Of a DNA stretch of 64,000 nucleotides, positions 35,618 to 42,917 are shown in pieces (the stretch's first letter is position 1; each line of letters begins with the position of its first letter). Source of the DNA: Bifidobacterium anseris (lineage in GTDB: Bacteria > Actinomycetota > Actinomycetes > Actinomycetales > Bifidobacteriaceae); contig NZ_NMYC01000001.1 in NCBI RefSeq assembly GCF_002860345.1, positions 1 through 64,000 of the forward strand, written 5' to 3'. The position numbers were made by a program, and so were the translations under genes. The notes beneath the pieces are model-generated. The model had not been told where the DNA came from, made no database searches, and saw nothing but the letters and a program-made list of their open reading frames with translations.

Positions 35618-36703
35618 CTATCGGGTGTTCTTCGAGGCCGCGGTCTTTGCGGCGGTCGCGAGGAATTCGTCGGTCGCGAGCTCGCGCGAGCGCGGCGCGT
35701 CGTGCACGACCTGCCCGTTCGCGTCGGCGTAGGCGTCGGACGAGGCGAGGAAGTCGAAGTAGCGTTGTGTGCCGTCGTAGTCGATCGAGCCGAGGACGAA
35801 GTCGCCGTCGTCGATGCGTTCGCGGTCACCCCAGTACTGCCCGTCGACGATCGTCTTCATCGATTCGGTGACGAAGGCCTCGTCGAGGTTCGCCTCGGGC
35901 GCGTCGTGCACGAGGATCGAGGCGGCTTCCTCGCTGTGGTCGTAGGCGTAGCGGTAGCCGCGCTGCGTCGCCTGCACGAATGCGCGCACGAGGTCGGGGT
36001 CGTCGTCGATGAGTCGGTCGCTCGTGATGATGCCGATCGAGTCGGCGTTGCCGGGCACGCCGTAGTCGGGTTCGGTGAAGCAGCGCAGTTCGGGGCCGTT
36101 CATCTTCGCCTGCACGCCCTCCCATGTGGCGTAGAAGCCGCCGAAGTCGGCGCGTCCGGACGCGAGCGTCTGGAACGTCGATGTGCCGACCGTGACCTTG
36201 TCGAAGTCGCCTTTGCCGCCGTCCGTTTCGATCATGCGGCGGATGACGGCGTCCGATTCGCTTGAGCCGAAGGTCGCGAAGGTCCTGCCGTCGAAGTCGC
36301 GCGGCCGTTGGATCGCCGTGTTCGATGCGAGCGCGCACCAGATCGCGCTCGTCTTCTGCTGCACCTGCATGACCTGCTTGAGGCGCGCGCCCTTCGTCGC
36401 GTAGACGCCGACGTTCGTCAGGTTCGACAGCGCGAAGTCGGCGACGCCGTTGTTGACGGCCTGTTCGGCGCCGGATTGGGCGACGGCGACGATGTCGACG
36501 TCGAGGCCGGCGTCGCGATAGTAGCCTTTGTTGCGGGCGACGTAGACGCCGATGTGGTTCGTGTCGGGCGCCCACGACAGCATGAACGTGACGTGGCGCA
36601 GCCCATCGGCGGCCGGCGCGCCACCGCATGCGGCGGCGGCGAGGATTGAGCATAGCGCGGCCGCGGCGGCGGCGACGCGCGCAAGGAATCGGCGAAAAGT
36701 CAT
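35618..36703 (-). CDS. NMT1/THI5-like ABC substrate-binding lipoprotein
   Basis: A 361-residue binding protein. The signal peptide ends at AAAACGG with lipid-modified Cys26. The mature domain begins VTFMLSWAPDTNHIGVYVARNKGYYRDAGL, the NMT1/THI5-like signature (W-x-P-x-x-x-H-x-G-x-Y-V-A), followed by ADFALSNL and FGSSESDAVI. Relatives bind thiamine precursors, pyrimidines, riboflavin-like compounds or sulfonates. AGGAGA precedes ATG 36703. It lies between the permease (121 bases upstream) and the nucleoside hydrolase (63 bases downstream). An aromatic base-like ligand is plausible from the hydrolase neighbour. Confidence 0.85.
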   Translation of the reverse strand: MTFRRFLARVAAAAAALCSILAAAACGGAPAADGLRHVTFMLSWAPDTNHIGVYVARNKGYYRDAGLDVDIVAVAQSGAEQAVNNGVADFALSNLTNVGVYATKGARLKQVMQVQQKTSAIWCALASNTAIQRPRDFDGRTFATFGSSESDAVIRRMIETDGGKGDFDKVTVGTSTFQTLASGRADFGGFYATWEGVQAKMNGPELRCFTEPDYGVPGNADSIGIITSDRLIDDDPDLVRAFVQATQRGYRYAYDHSEEAASILVHDAPEANLDEAFVTESMKTIVDGQYWGDRERIDDGDFVLGSIDYDGTQRYFDFLASSDAYADANGQVVHDAPRSRELATDEFLATAAKTAASKNTR

Positions 36704-36824
36704 GAGATCTCCTGATGAATTGATGAATGATGGCGAAAGAATGAATGATTGCATGAACGATGATGTTCGCTTGCGATGGGTCGTCGTCGAATGCGCGGAA
36801 AATCAGCGCGCGTTACTGCGCGAC

Positions 36825-37685
36825 TTACTGCGCGTCGGGGTCCTCGTCGTCGCCGGGCGCGCCGATCGTGAGTCGTTCGACGATGTGCACGGAGAGCAGC
36901 AGCAGCGCGGTCATGACGATGATGACGAAGGTCGCCGCGAAGATGAGCGGCGTCTGGAACGAGTTGTAGGCGGCCTGCAGCCAGATGCCGAGACCGCGGC
37001 GCGCGCCGAGGTATTCTGCGGTCGCAGCCGTCGCGAAGACGTAGGCGGCGGCGACACGCACGCCGCCGAAGATCTGCCGCGCCGCGACGCGCAGATCGAC
37101 GTGGAAGAGCGCCCATGCGCGCGACGCGCCGCACGTCGTCGCGACGTCGTCGTAGAACGACGGTACCGCCTCAAGGCCGCGCATCGTCTGCACGACGATC
37201 GGGAAGACCGCGAAGACGGCGACGATGACGACCTTGCCGAGCGGCTCGAAACCGAACCAGATGAGGAACAGCGGGGCGATCGAGATGAGCGGCAGCGTCT
37301 GCGCGGCGGCGAGGAGCGGGAACAGCGCCGCGTACGCCGTGCGCGAGCAGTGGATGCCGACGCCGAGCAGCACGCCGACGAGACAGGCGATCAGGAAACC
37401 GCACACGCCTTCGGCGAAGGTGACGACGCTCGCCGGCCACAGCGTGGGCCATGCGCGCACCGTCGCGACGACGATCTGGCTCGGTGAGGCGATCATCGTG
37501 ACCGGGGGATGGGTGACGTTGACCCAGATCTGCCAGATCGCGAGGATCGCCACCACGACGGCCGCCGTAGGCCAGTGCCTGCGCAGTGCGCGCATGATCG
37601 ACGACTCATGTTGAGGAGACGCTTGCTGAGGAGATGCTTGCTGAAGAGGGGAGCGGGATGCGCGCGGGTGGCTCGAAGAAGTCAT
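36825..37685 (-). CDS. ABC transporter permease (SsuC/ThiX type)
   Basis: A 286-residue permease with about six membrane helices. The family pattern includes TPPVT-like THPPVTMIASPSQIVVA, the central LIWFGFEPLGKVVIVAVFAVFPIVV and the EAA-type coupling loop DDVATTCGASRAWALFHVDL. The N-terminal 30 residues are polar and hold a QQASPQQASPQ repeat. ATG 37685 has CAAGG upstream; an in-frame GTG two codons earlier is less likely. No ATP-binding gene is adjacent, so the ATPase must be shared or encoded elsewhere. It is divergent from the LacI-type regulator. Confidence 0.87.
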   Translation of the reverse strand: MTSSSHPRASRSPLQQASPQQASPQHESSIMRALRRHWPTAAVVVAILAIWQIWVNVTHPPVTMIASPSQIVVATVRAWPTLWPASVVTFAEGVCGFLIACLVGVLLGVGIHCSRTAYAALFPLLAAAQTLPLISIAPLFLIWFGFEPLGKVVIVAVFAVFPIVVQTMRGLEAVPSFYDDVATTCGASRAWALFHVDLRVAARQIFGGVRVAAAYVFATAATAEYLGARRGLGIWLQAAYNSFQTPLIFAATFVIIVMTALLLLSVHIVERLTIGAPGDDEDPDAQ

Positions 37686-37730
37686 CTGCACCTTGCTTTC
37701 TGCGCGCCGTGCGCGCTGGAAGGTCGCCGG

Positions 37731-37744
37731 CTTGCCGCGGCAAG
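37731..37744. promoter_or_regulatory. 14-bp palindrome upstream of the ABC permease
   Basis: CTTGCCGCGGCAAG is a perfect 14-bp palindrome with a central CG, 46 bases before the permease start, in the divergent region shared with the LacI-type gene. The size and CG centre fit a LacI-family operator, but the sequence differs from the three operators at 39067-39149, so it may serve another regulator. Confidence 0.4.
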
Positions 37745-37911
37745 GTGAGGAGTCCGCCGCCGAACGACCAGAAAAACGTCATGTCGAAGCCGCGCGTCGG
37801 CGCGGCCGACCAATCAGTGTAGTCCACGGGGTGGGCATCGGCGTGGACATCGGCACGATCATCGCTGTGGGCGGCATCGGAATTATCCGCGCCGCAATTA
37901 TCGTGGAGCAT

Positions 37912-38961
37912 ATGACGACGATGAAGCAGATCGCACAGCGCGTCGGGGTCTCGGTCTCCACGGTCTCGCTCGTGCTCAACGGCAGGGACAACGGGCGCGT
38001 CAAGCCGCAGATCGCGCAGCGCGTGCGCGAGGCGGCCAATGAGATGGGCTATCAGCCGAACGCGCTCGCGCGCTCGCTACGCACGAGCCGCACGCACATC
38101 GTCGGGTTCATCAGCGTCGAGGTCGCGACGACGCCGTACGCGGGTGGCATGATTCAGGGCGCGCAGGACGCGCTCAGCGCGCTCGGCTACGTGCTGCTCA
38201 CCGTCAACGGCGACGACGCGCAGGCGATCGACGACGAGGTCGGCGCGCTCAGGCGCTATGGCGTCGACGGCTTCCTCTATTCGGCGATGTCGAACCGCGT
38301 CGTCGACGTGCCGAAATCGCTGCGGCGATTCCCGCTCGTGCTCGTCGACGCGACTGACGCCGAAGGGCGCCTCGCGTCGATCGAGCCTGACGAGACGCGC
38401 ATCGGCTACGACGCTACGACGCGGCTCATCGAGGCCGGCTGCCGGCGTATTGCCTACATCGGCTGCACCGAGCCGATGGTCGCGCAGGACGGACGGCTCG
38501 AAGGCTACCGACAGGCGCTCATCGACCACGGCATCGACGTCGACGAACGGCTGCGCCGCGACGTGCTCAACAACGGGCCCGCGTTGCGCGCCGTCGAGGA
38601 ACTGTTCGACTCCGAACGGCCCGACGGCTTCTTCTGCTTCAACGACGCGCGCGCCTGGTACGTCTACGAGGCCGCCGCACGCCGTGGGCTGCGCATCGGC
38701 GACGATATTTCGGTCGTCGGCGTTGACAACCACCGCGTCTTCGCCGAGACACTTGAGCCGCAGCTGACGACAATCGAGCTGCCGCACTACGAGATGGGAT
38801 ACTGGGCCGCGAACCGCCTCGTCGCGGACATCGAGGGGCGCGCGATCAACGAGGCGGCGTGGCCGCGCACGACGGCCGTCATGCCGCTGCTTGACACGCC
38901 GTCGCCGGCGAAGGTGCACTGCACGCTCATCGAGAAGGCGTCGGTGCACGCGGCTCGATGA
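37912..38961 (+). CDS. LacI-family transcriptional regulator (CscR-like)
   Basis: A 349-residue repressor. The N-terminal helix-turn-helix is TMKQIAQRVGVSVSTVSLVLN with hinge QPNALARSLRT, and a periplasmic-binding-protein-like effector domain follows from about residue 60 (GFISVEVATT to the end). It lies directly upstream of an MFS sugar symporter and a GH32 hydrolase, so sucrose or fructo-oligosaccharides are the probable effectors. Three copies of one palindrome precede the symporter and are its likely operators. ATG 37912 follows GTGGAG; an upstream in-frame region has no homology. A 19-bp repeat overlaps its stop codon. Confidence 0.88.
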   Translation: MTTMKQIAQRVGVSVSTVSLVLNGRDNGRVKPQIAQRVREAANEMGYQPNALARSLRTSRTHIVGFISVEVATTPYAGGMIQGAQDALSALGYVLLTVNGDDAQAIDDEVGALRRYGVDGFLYSAMSNRVVDVPKSLRRFPLVLVDATDAEGRLASIEPDETRIGYDATTRLIEAGCRRIAYIGCTEPMVAQDGRLEGYRQALIDHGIDVDERLRRDVLNNGPALRAVEELFDSERPDGFFCFNDARAWYVYEAAARRGLRIGDDISVVGVDNHRVFAETLEPQLTTIELPHYEMGYWAANRLVADIEGRAINEAAWPRTTAVMPLLDTPSPAKVHCTLIEKASVHAAR

Positions 38962-38998
38962 CGGTCGCGGCACGGCGGGCGATGACGGTCGCGGCACG
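38956..38998. repeat. 19-bp direct repeat over the regulator stop codon
   Basis: CGATGACGGTCGCGGCACG occurs at 38956-38974 and again at 38980-38998. The first copy contains the TGA stop of the LacI-type gene. It looks like a local duplication and no function is suggested. Confidence 0.6.
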
Positions 38999-39066
38999 CT
39001 GAGCGGCGGCGGCTGCGACACGCCGGGGAGGGCGACGTCGGTGCAGTGTCGATGTCGTTAAAACAC

Positions 39067-39080
39067 GTCAAACGATTGAC
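39067..39080. promoter_or_regulatory. Upstream operator copy 1 of the sucrose locus
   Basis: GTCAAACGATTGAC is near-palindromic with a central CG, the usual form of a LacI-family operator. It lies 55 bp (centre to centre) before the next copy, a distance that would permit looping between bound repressors. Confidence 0.75.
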
Positions 39081-39121
39081 CTTATGCGCTTCAGTAATTG
39101 TGGGTACTTCGTGAAGGATTC

Positions 39122-39149
39122 GTCAATCGTTTGACGTCAAACGATTGAC
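39122..39149. promoter_or_regulatory. Abutting operator copies 2 and 3, perfect 28-bp palindrome
   Basis: GTCAATCGTTTGAC (39122-39135) is followed without a gap by its exact reverse complement GTCAAACGATTGAC (39136-39149), so the pair forms a perfect 28-bp palindrome. Copy 2 covers the -35 hexamer TTGACG and copy 3 fills the spacer before the -10. Repressor binding here would block RNA polymerase directly. Confidence 0.8.
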
Positions 39150-39159
39150 GAACTATGCT
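39131..39159 (+). promoter_or_regulatory. Promoter of the sugar symporter gene
   Basis: -35 TTGACG (39131-39136), a 17-bp spacer and -10 TATGCT (39154-39159). The predicted start near 39166 leaves a 5' leader of about 120 bases before the symporter ATG. The leader contains a GC-rich segment near CCGTACGG but no known riboswitch. Confidence 0.75.
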
Positions 39160-39285
39160 GAAGGGCATCGGGACATCGCGAACGACGTAGTCGACGGGAG
39201 GGATGTTCCACACGCCCGCTCCGTACGGGGCGGGTCAGATCCGTCATGCATCCGGCTTTCCCAAGCCCTGACAACGAGGTTCATC

Positions 39286-40614
39286 ATGGCAACATCAACA
39301 ACCGCGAAGGTGTGGAGGAACCCCTCCTATCTGCAAAGCTCGACCGGCATCTTCCTGTTCTTCTGCTCGTGGGGCATCTGGTGGTCGTTCTTCCAGCGTT
39401 GGCTCAACTCGATGGGGCTCAACGGCGCCGAGGTCGGCACGATCTACTCGATCAACTCGCTTGCCACACTCGTGCTCATGTTCTGCTACGGGCTCATCCA
39501 GGACAATCTTGGCCTCAAGCGCAGGCTCGTCCTCGTCATCTCGGTCATCGCCGCGCTCGTCGGCCCCTTCGTGCAGTTCGTCTACGCGCCGCTGATGCAG
39601 ACGAACATGATGGCGGCCGCTTTCGTCGGCTCGATCGTGCTTTCGGCCGGATTCATGGCCGGCTGCTCGCTCATCGAGGCCGTCACCGAACGCTACAGCC
39701 GCCGCTTCGGCTTCGAGTATGGCCAGTCGCGCGCCTGGGGCTCCTTCGGCTACGCGATCGTCGCGCTCGTCGCCGGCTTCGTGTTCAACATCAACCCGAT
39801 GATCAACTTCTGGATCGGCTCCGCATTCGGCCTCGGCATGCTCATCGTGTACCTGACGTGGTACCCGGCCGAGCAGCGCGAGGCGCTCAAGGAGGCCGCC
39901 GATCCGGACGCCGCCCCGTCGAACCCGACGCTCAAGGAGATGGCGAAGGTCCTCAAAATGCCGGCGCTGTGGGTGCTCATCGTCTTCATGCTGCTGACGA
40001 ACACGTTCTACACGGTCTTCGACCAGCAGATGTTCCCCACCTACTACGCGTCGCTGTTCCCGAGCGAGGCGACAGGCAACGCCGTCTACGGCACGCTCAA
40101 CTCGGTGCAGGTGTTCTGCGAGTCGGCGATGATGGGCGTCGTGCCGATCATCATGCGCAAGATCGGCGTGCGCAACGCGCTGCTGCTCGGCTCGACCGTC
40201 ATGTTCCTGCGCATCGGCCTGTGCGGCATCTTCCACGATCCGGTCGCGATCTCGATCGTCAAGATGTTCCACGCGATCGAAGTGCCGCTGTTCTGCCTGC
40301 CGGCCTTCCGCTACTTCACGCTCCACTTCAACCCGAAGCTCTCGGCGACGCTGTACATGGTTGGCTTCCAGATCGCTTCGCAGATCGGCCAGGTCGTCTT
40401 CTCGACGCCGCTCGGCATGCTGCACGACCGCATAGGCGACCGCGCGACGTTCCTGACGATCTCCGGCATCGTCCTCGCCGCGACGATCTACGGTTTCTTC
40501 GTCATCAAGCGCGACGACGAGCAGGTCGACGGCGACCCGTTCATCCGCGACTCGAAGACCCCGTCGCTGGCCGCCGACGAGTCCGTGCTCAGCGCCGACA
40601 GCGAAGACATGTGA
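39286..40614 (+). CDS. cscB: MFS sugar:proton symporter (LacY/CscB-like)
   Basis: A 442-residue, twelve-helix transporter of the oligosaccharide:H+ symporter group. It begins NPSYLQSSTGIFLFFCSWGIWWSFF, a LacY-like first helix, and has FGYARAWGS-like FEYGQSRAWGSFGYA in the first half. It would import sucrose or short fructo-oligosaccharides, which the downstream GH32 enzyme cleaves inside the cell. ATG 39286 follows GAGG. The gene is under a strong promoter with overlapping operators. A hairpin (40623-40649) follows the stop codon before the hydrolase. Confidence 0.87.
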   Translation: MATSTTAKVWRNPSYLQSSTGIFLFFCSWGIWWSFFQRWLNSMGLNGAEVGTIYSINSLATLVLMFCYGLIQDNLGLKRRLVLVISVIAALVGPFVQFVYAPLMQTNMMAAAFVGSIVLSAGFMAGCSLIEAVTERYSRRFGFEYGQSRAWGSFGYAIVALVAGFVFNINPMINFWIGSAFGLGMLIVYLTWYPAEQREALKEAADPDAAPSNPTLKEMAKVLKMPALWVLIVFMLLTNTFYTVFDQQMFPTYYASLFPSEATGNAVYGTLNSVQVFCESAMMGVVPIIMRKIGVRNALLLGSTVMFLRIGLCGIFHDPVAISIVKMFHAIEVPLFCLPAFRYFTLHFNPKLSATLYMVGFQIASQIGQVVFSTPLGMLHDRIGDRATFLTISGIVLAATIYGFFVIKRDDEQVDGDPFIRDSKTPSLAADESVLSADSEDM

Positions 40615-40622
40615 CGACGCGC

Positions 40623-40649
40623 GCCTGCATCGCGCATGGCGATGCAGGC
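40623..40649 (+). terminator. Hairpin between symporter and hydrolase genes
   Basis: GCCTGCATCGC (40623-40633) pairs perfectly with GCGATGCAGGC (40639-40649), followed by CCCCTTTCCCC. It may reduce readthrough into the hydrolase gene or protect the upstream message. Confidence 0.6.
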
Positions 40650-40675
40650 CCCTTTCCCCTGATATCAACAACTTG

Positions 40676-40709
40676 ATTTTCGATACGCGGATATTTTCGA
40701 TACGCAGAT
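40676..40709. repeat. Two tandem 17-bp repeats upstream of the hydrolase
   Basis: ATTTTCGATACGCGGAT is followed directly by ATTTTCGATACGCAGAT (16 of 17 bases the same), ending 12 bases before the hydrolase ATG. Tandem 17-bp units so close to the start suggest a direct-repeat protein site or a duplicated promoter element. Confidence 0.6.
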
Positions 40710-40721
40710 AAAGGACCCATC

Positions 40722-42314
40722 ATGACCAACGCAACCTTCACCCCGTCTGCCGCGTCCCCCGCCACGACGCCCGCCGATCCGCTGCTGACGCCGATCGCCG
40801 ACCACGCCGAGCAGCTCAGGCTCGCCGAAGCCGGCGTCGCCGCGCTCGCCGCGACGCGCAACGACCGCTGGTACCCGAAGTTCCACATCGCCTCGAACGG
40901 CGGCTGGATCAACGACCCGAACGGCCTGTGCCGCTACGATGGCCGCTGGCACGTGTTCTACCAGCTGCACCCCTACGGCACGCAGTGGGGTCCGATGCAC
41001 TGGGGCCACGTCTCCTCGCCGGACATGCTGCACTGGCGGCGCGAGCCGATCGCCTTCGCGCCGAGCCTCGAACAGGAACGCCACGGCGTCTTCTCCGGCT
41101 CGGCCGTCATCGGCGACGACGGACGCCCGTGGATCTACTACACCGGCCACCGCTGGGCCAACGGCAAGGACAACACCGGCGGCGACTGGCAGGTGCAGAT
41201 GCTCGCGCGCCCCGACGACGACGCGATGACGACGTTCACGAAGCAGGGCATGATCATCGACTGCCCGACCGACGAGGTCGACCACCACTTCCGCGACCCG
41301 AAGGTGTGGAAGACCGGGGACGTGTGGTACATGACCTTCGGCGTCTCGTCGAAGGAGGGCCGTGGCCAGATGTGGCTCTACACGTCGCCCGACATGGTGC
41401 ATTGGAGCTTCGAACGCGTGCTGTTCGAGCATCCGGACCCGAATGTCTTCATGCTCGAATGCCCCGATTTCTTCCCGATCCGCGACGCTGACGGCAACGA
41501 GAAGTGGGTCATCGGTTTCTCGGCGATGGGCGCGAAGCCCGACGGCTTCATGAACCGCAACGTCAACAACGCCGGCTACATCATCGGCACGTGGCGTCCG
41601 GGGGAGGCCTTCCGTCCCGAAACCGAGTTCCGCCTGTGGGACGAGGGGCACAACTTCTACGCGCCGCAGTCCTTCCACGCCGACGGCAGGCAGATCATGC
41701 TCGGTTGGATGAGCCCCTTCGTCGCGCCGATCGCGATGGAGGAGGACGGCTGGTGCGGCAACCTCACGCTGCCGCGCGAGATCACGATGGACGCCGACGG
41801 CGACCTCGTCACCGCTCCGGTCGAGGAGATGCGCGGCCTGCGCGCCGGCAGCGTCGGCCTTGGCGCGCTCGATCTGGGCGTCAACGAATGCGCGACGGTG
41901 CTCGAGGACGACGGCGGCGCCGTCGAGATCGAGATGAGCATCGACCTTGCGCGCACCGACGCAGAACGCGCCGGGCTGCACGTGCACGCGACCGGCGACG
42001 GACACTACACGGCGATCGTCTTCGACGCGCAGATCGGCGGCGTCGTCATCGACCGCCAGAACGTCGCCAACGGTGACCGCGGCTACCGCGTCGCGAAATT
42101 GTCCGACGCCGAACTCGCCTCCGGCACACTCGACCTGCGCGTCTTCGTCGACCGCGGCTGCGTCGAGGTGTACGTCAACGGCGGCAAGCATGCGATGAGT
42201 TCGTACTCGATGCCGTCCGAAGGCGCGCGCGCCGCCGAACTCGTCAGCGAATCCGGCACGACGCATCTGCGCGACCTGACGATGCACACGCTCGCGTCGA
42301 TCGGTCTTGACTGA
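40722..42314 (+). CDS. cscA: Beta-fructofuranosidase, glycoside hydrolase family 32
   Basis: A 530-residue GH32 enzyme that hydrolyses sucrose and fructo-oligosaccharides to fructose and glucose or a shorter chain. The catalytic nucleophile is in GWINDPNG (about residue 65), the transition-state aspartate in FRDPKVW and the acid/base glutamate in LECPDFF. The C-terminal beta-sandwich includes DLRVFVDRGCVEVYVNGG. No signal peptide is present, so it acts in the cytosol on sugar brought in by the symporter. AAAGGA precedes the ATG. The gene name follows CscA usage; BfrA is another name used for such enzymes in bifidobacteria. Confidence 0.94.
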   Translation: MTNATFTPSAASPATTPADPLLTPIADHAEQLRLAEAGVAALAATRNDRWYPKFHIASNGGWINDPNGLCRYDGRWHVFYQLHPYGTQWGPMHWGHVSSPDMLHWRREPIAFAPSLEQERHGVFSGSAVIGDDGRPWIYYTGHRWANGKDNTGGDWQVQMLARPDDDAMTTFTKQGMIIDCPTDEVDHHFRDPKVWKTGDVWYMTFGVSSKEGRGQMWLYTSPDMVHWSFERVLFEHPDPNVFMLECPDFFPIRDADGNEKWVIGFSAMGAKPDGFMNRNVNNAGYIIGTWRPGEAFRPETEFRLWDEGHNFYAPQSFHADGRQIMLGWMSPFVAPIAMEEDGWCGNLTLPREITMDADGDLVTAPVEEMRGLRAGSVGLGALDLGVNECATVLEDDGGAVEIEMSIDLARTDAERAGLHVHATGDGHYTAIVFDAQIGGVVIDRQNVANGDRGYRVAKLSDAELASGTLDLRVFVDRGCVEVYVNGGKHAMSSYSMPSEGARAAELVSESGTTHLRDLTMHTLASIGLD

Positions 42315-42348
42315 ATCGAAAATCGACTGTAGCGTCGCCGGATGCATG

Positions 42349-42397
42349 AATGCGCGGGGCCGGGAACGACACATCGTCGTTCCCGGCCCCGCGCATT
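42349..42397. terminator. Bidirectional terminator after cscA
   Basis: A perfect 22-bp stem (42349-42370 with 42376-42397) and a 5-nt loop lie between the converging cscA and thiamine-binding genes. Confidence 0.85.
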
Positions 42398-42421
42398 GCG
42401 CTATGCCCGCGTTCGCTCCGT

Positions 42422-42826
42422 TCAGTCGTACTGACCGGTCGCGATGATCTCGTCGACGAGCGCCGGCTTCTGCGCCATCTGGCCGCTGAAGCCCGGGCGG
42501 ATGTCGAGCTTGAGGCTCACGCCGGTGCGGTAGCCCTGCTCGGCGAGCTTCATCGTCGCGTCGCGCACGACGCGCAGCACATCGTCGAGGTCGCCCTCGA
42601 TGTTCGTGAACATCGCGTTCGTCTCGTTCGGCAGTCCCGAATCACGGATGACGGCGACGGCCTGCGCGACGTATTCGCTCAGTTCGGCGCCGACGCCGCT
42701 CGGCGCGATCGCGACGGCGGCGACGGTGTTGATGATCGGCTTGCCGTTTTCGTCGGTCGGCACCTGCTGGCGCTCGGCGTTGCGGTCCGGCGTCGGCGAA
42801 GTGGAAGGCTGTGCCGTCTGTACCAT
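42422..42826 (-). CDS. Thiamine-binding protein, MTH1187/YkoF-like
   Basis: A 134-residue protein of the small ferredoxin-fold thiamine-binding family. It has a disordered N terminus of about 35 residues, then NTVAAVAIAPSGVGAELSEYVAQAVAVI and later NAMFTNIEGDLDDVLRVVRDA and VSLKLDIRPGF, typical of the family. It is the last gene of a thiM-thiED unit, which supports thiamine or pyrimidine binding. AGGAGGG precedes ATG 42826. The 91-base gap from thiED carries repeats and a hairpin. Confidence 0.82.
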   Translation of the reverse strand: MVQTAQPSTSPTPDRNAERQQVPTDENGKPIINTVAAVAIAPSGVGAELSEYVAQAVAVIRDSGLPNETNAMFTNIEGDLDDVLRVVRDATMKLAEQGYRTGVSLKLDIRPGFSGQMAQKPALVDEIIATGQYD

Positions 42827-42837
42827 GGATGTCCCTC

Positions 42838-42905
42838 CTGTTGATTGCAAACTGTTGATTGTGAAGTCGATTCGATTTGATTGATTGCAAAGTCCTTGCA
42901 ATCAA
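42838..42905. repeat. Repeats and hairpin between thiED and thiamine-binding gene
   Basis: Two adjacent 14-bp units, CTGTTGATTGCAAA and CTGTTGATTGTGAA (42838-42865), are followed by a perfect 10-bp inverted repeat, TTGATTGCAA (42881-42890) with TTGCAATCAA (42896-42905). TTGATTGCAA also occurs at 42841-42850, so the hairpin could take two alternative partners. It lies inside the thiamine operon, just before the last gene's ribosome-binding site. Confidence 0.55.
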
Positions 42906-42917
42906 GATGGCCGGTGC

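Noticed and set aside
37606-37911. 101-codon minus-strand frame upstream of the ABC permease
   Set aside because: No family motif; it lies in the leader and overlaps the permease start. Looked at as a possible missing ATPase, but it has no Walker motifs.
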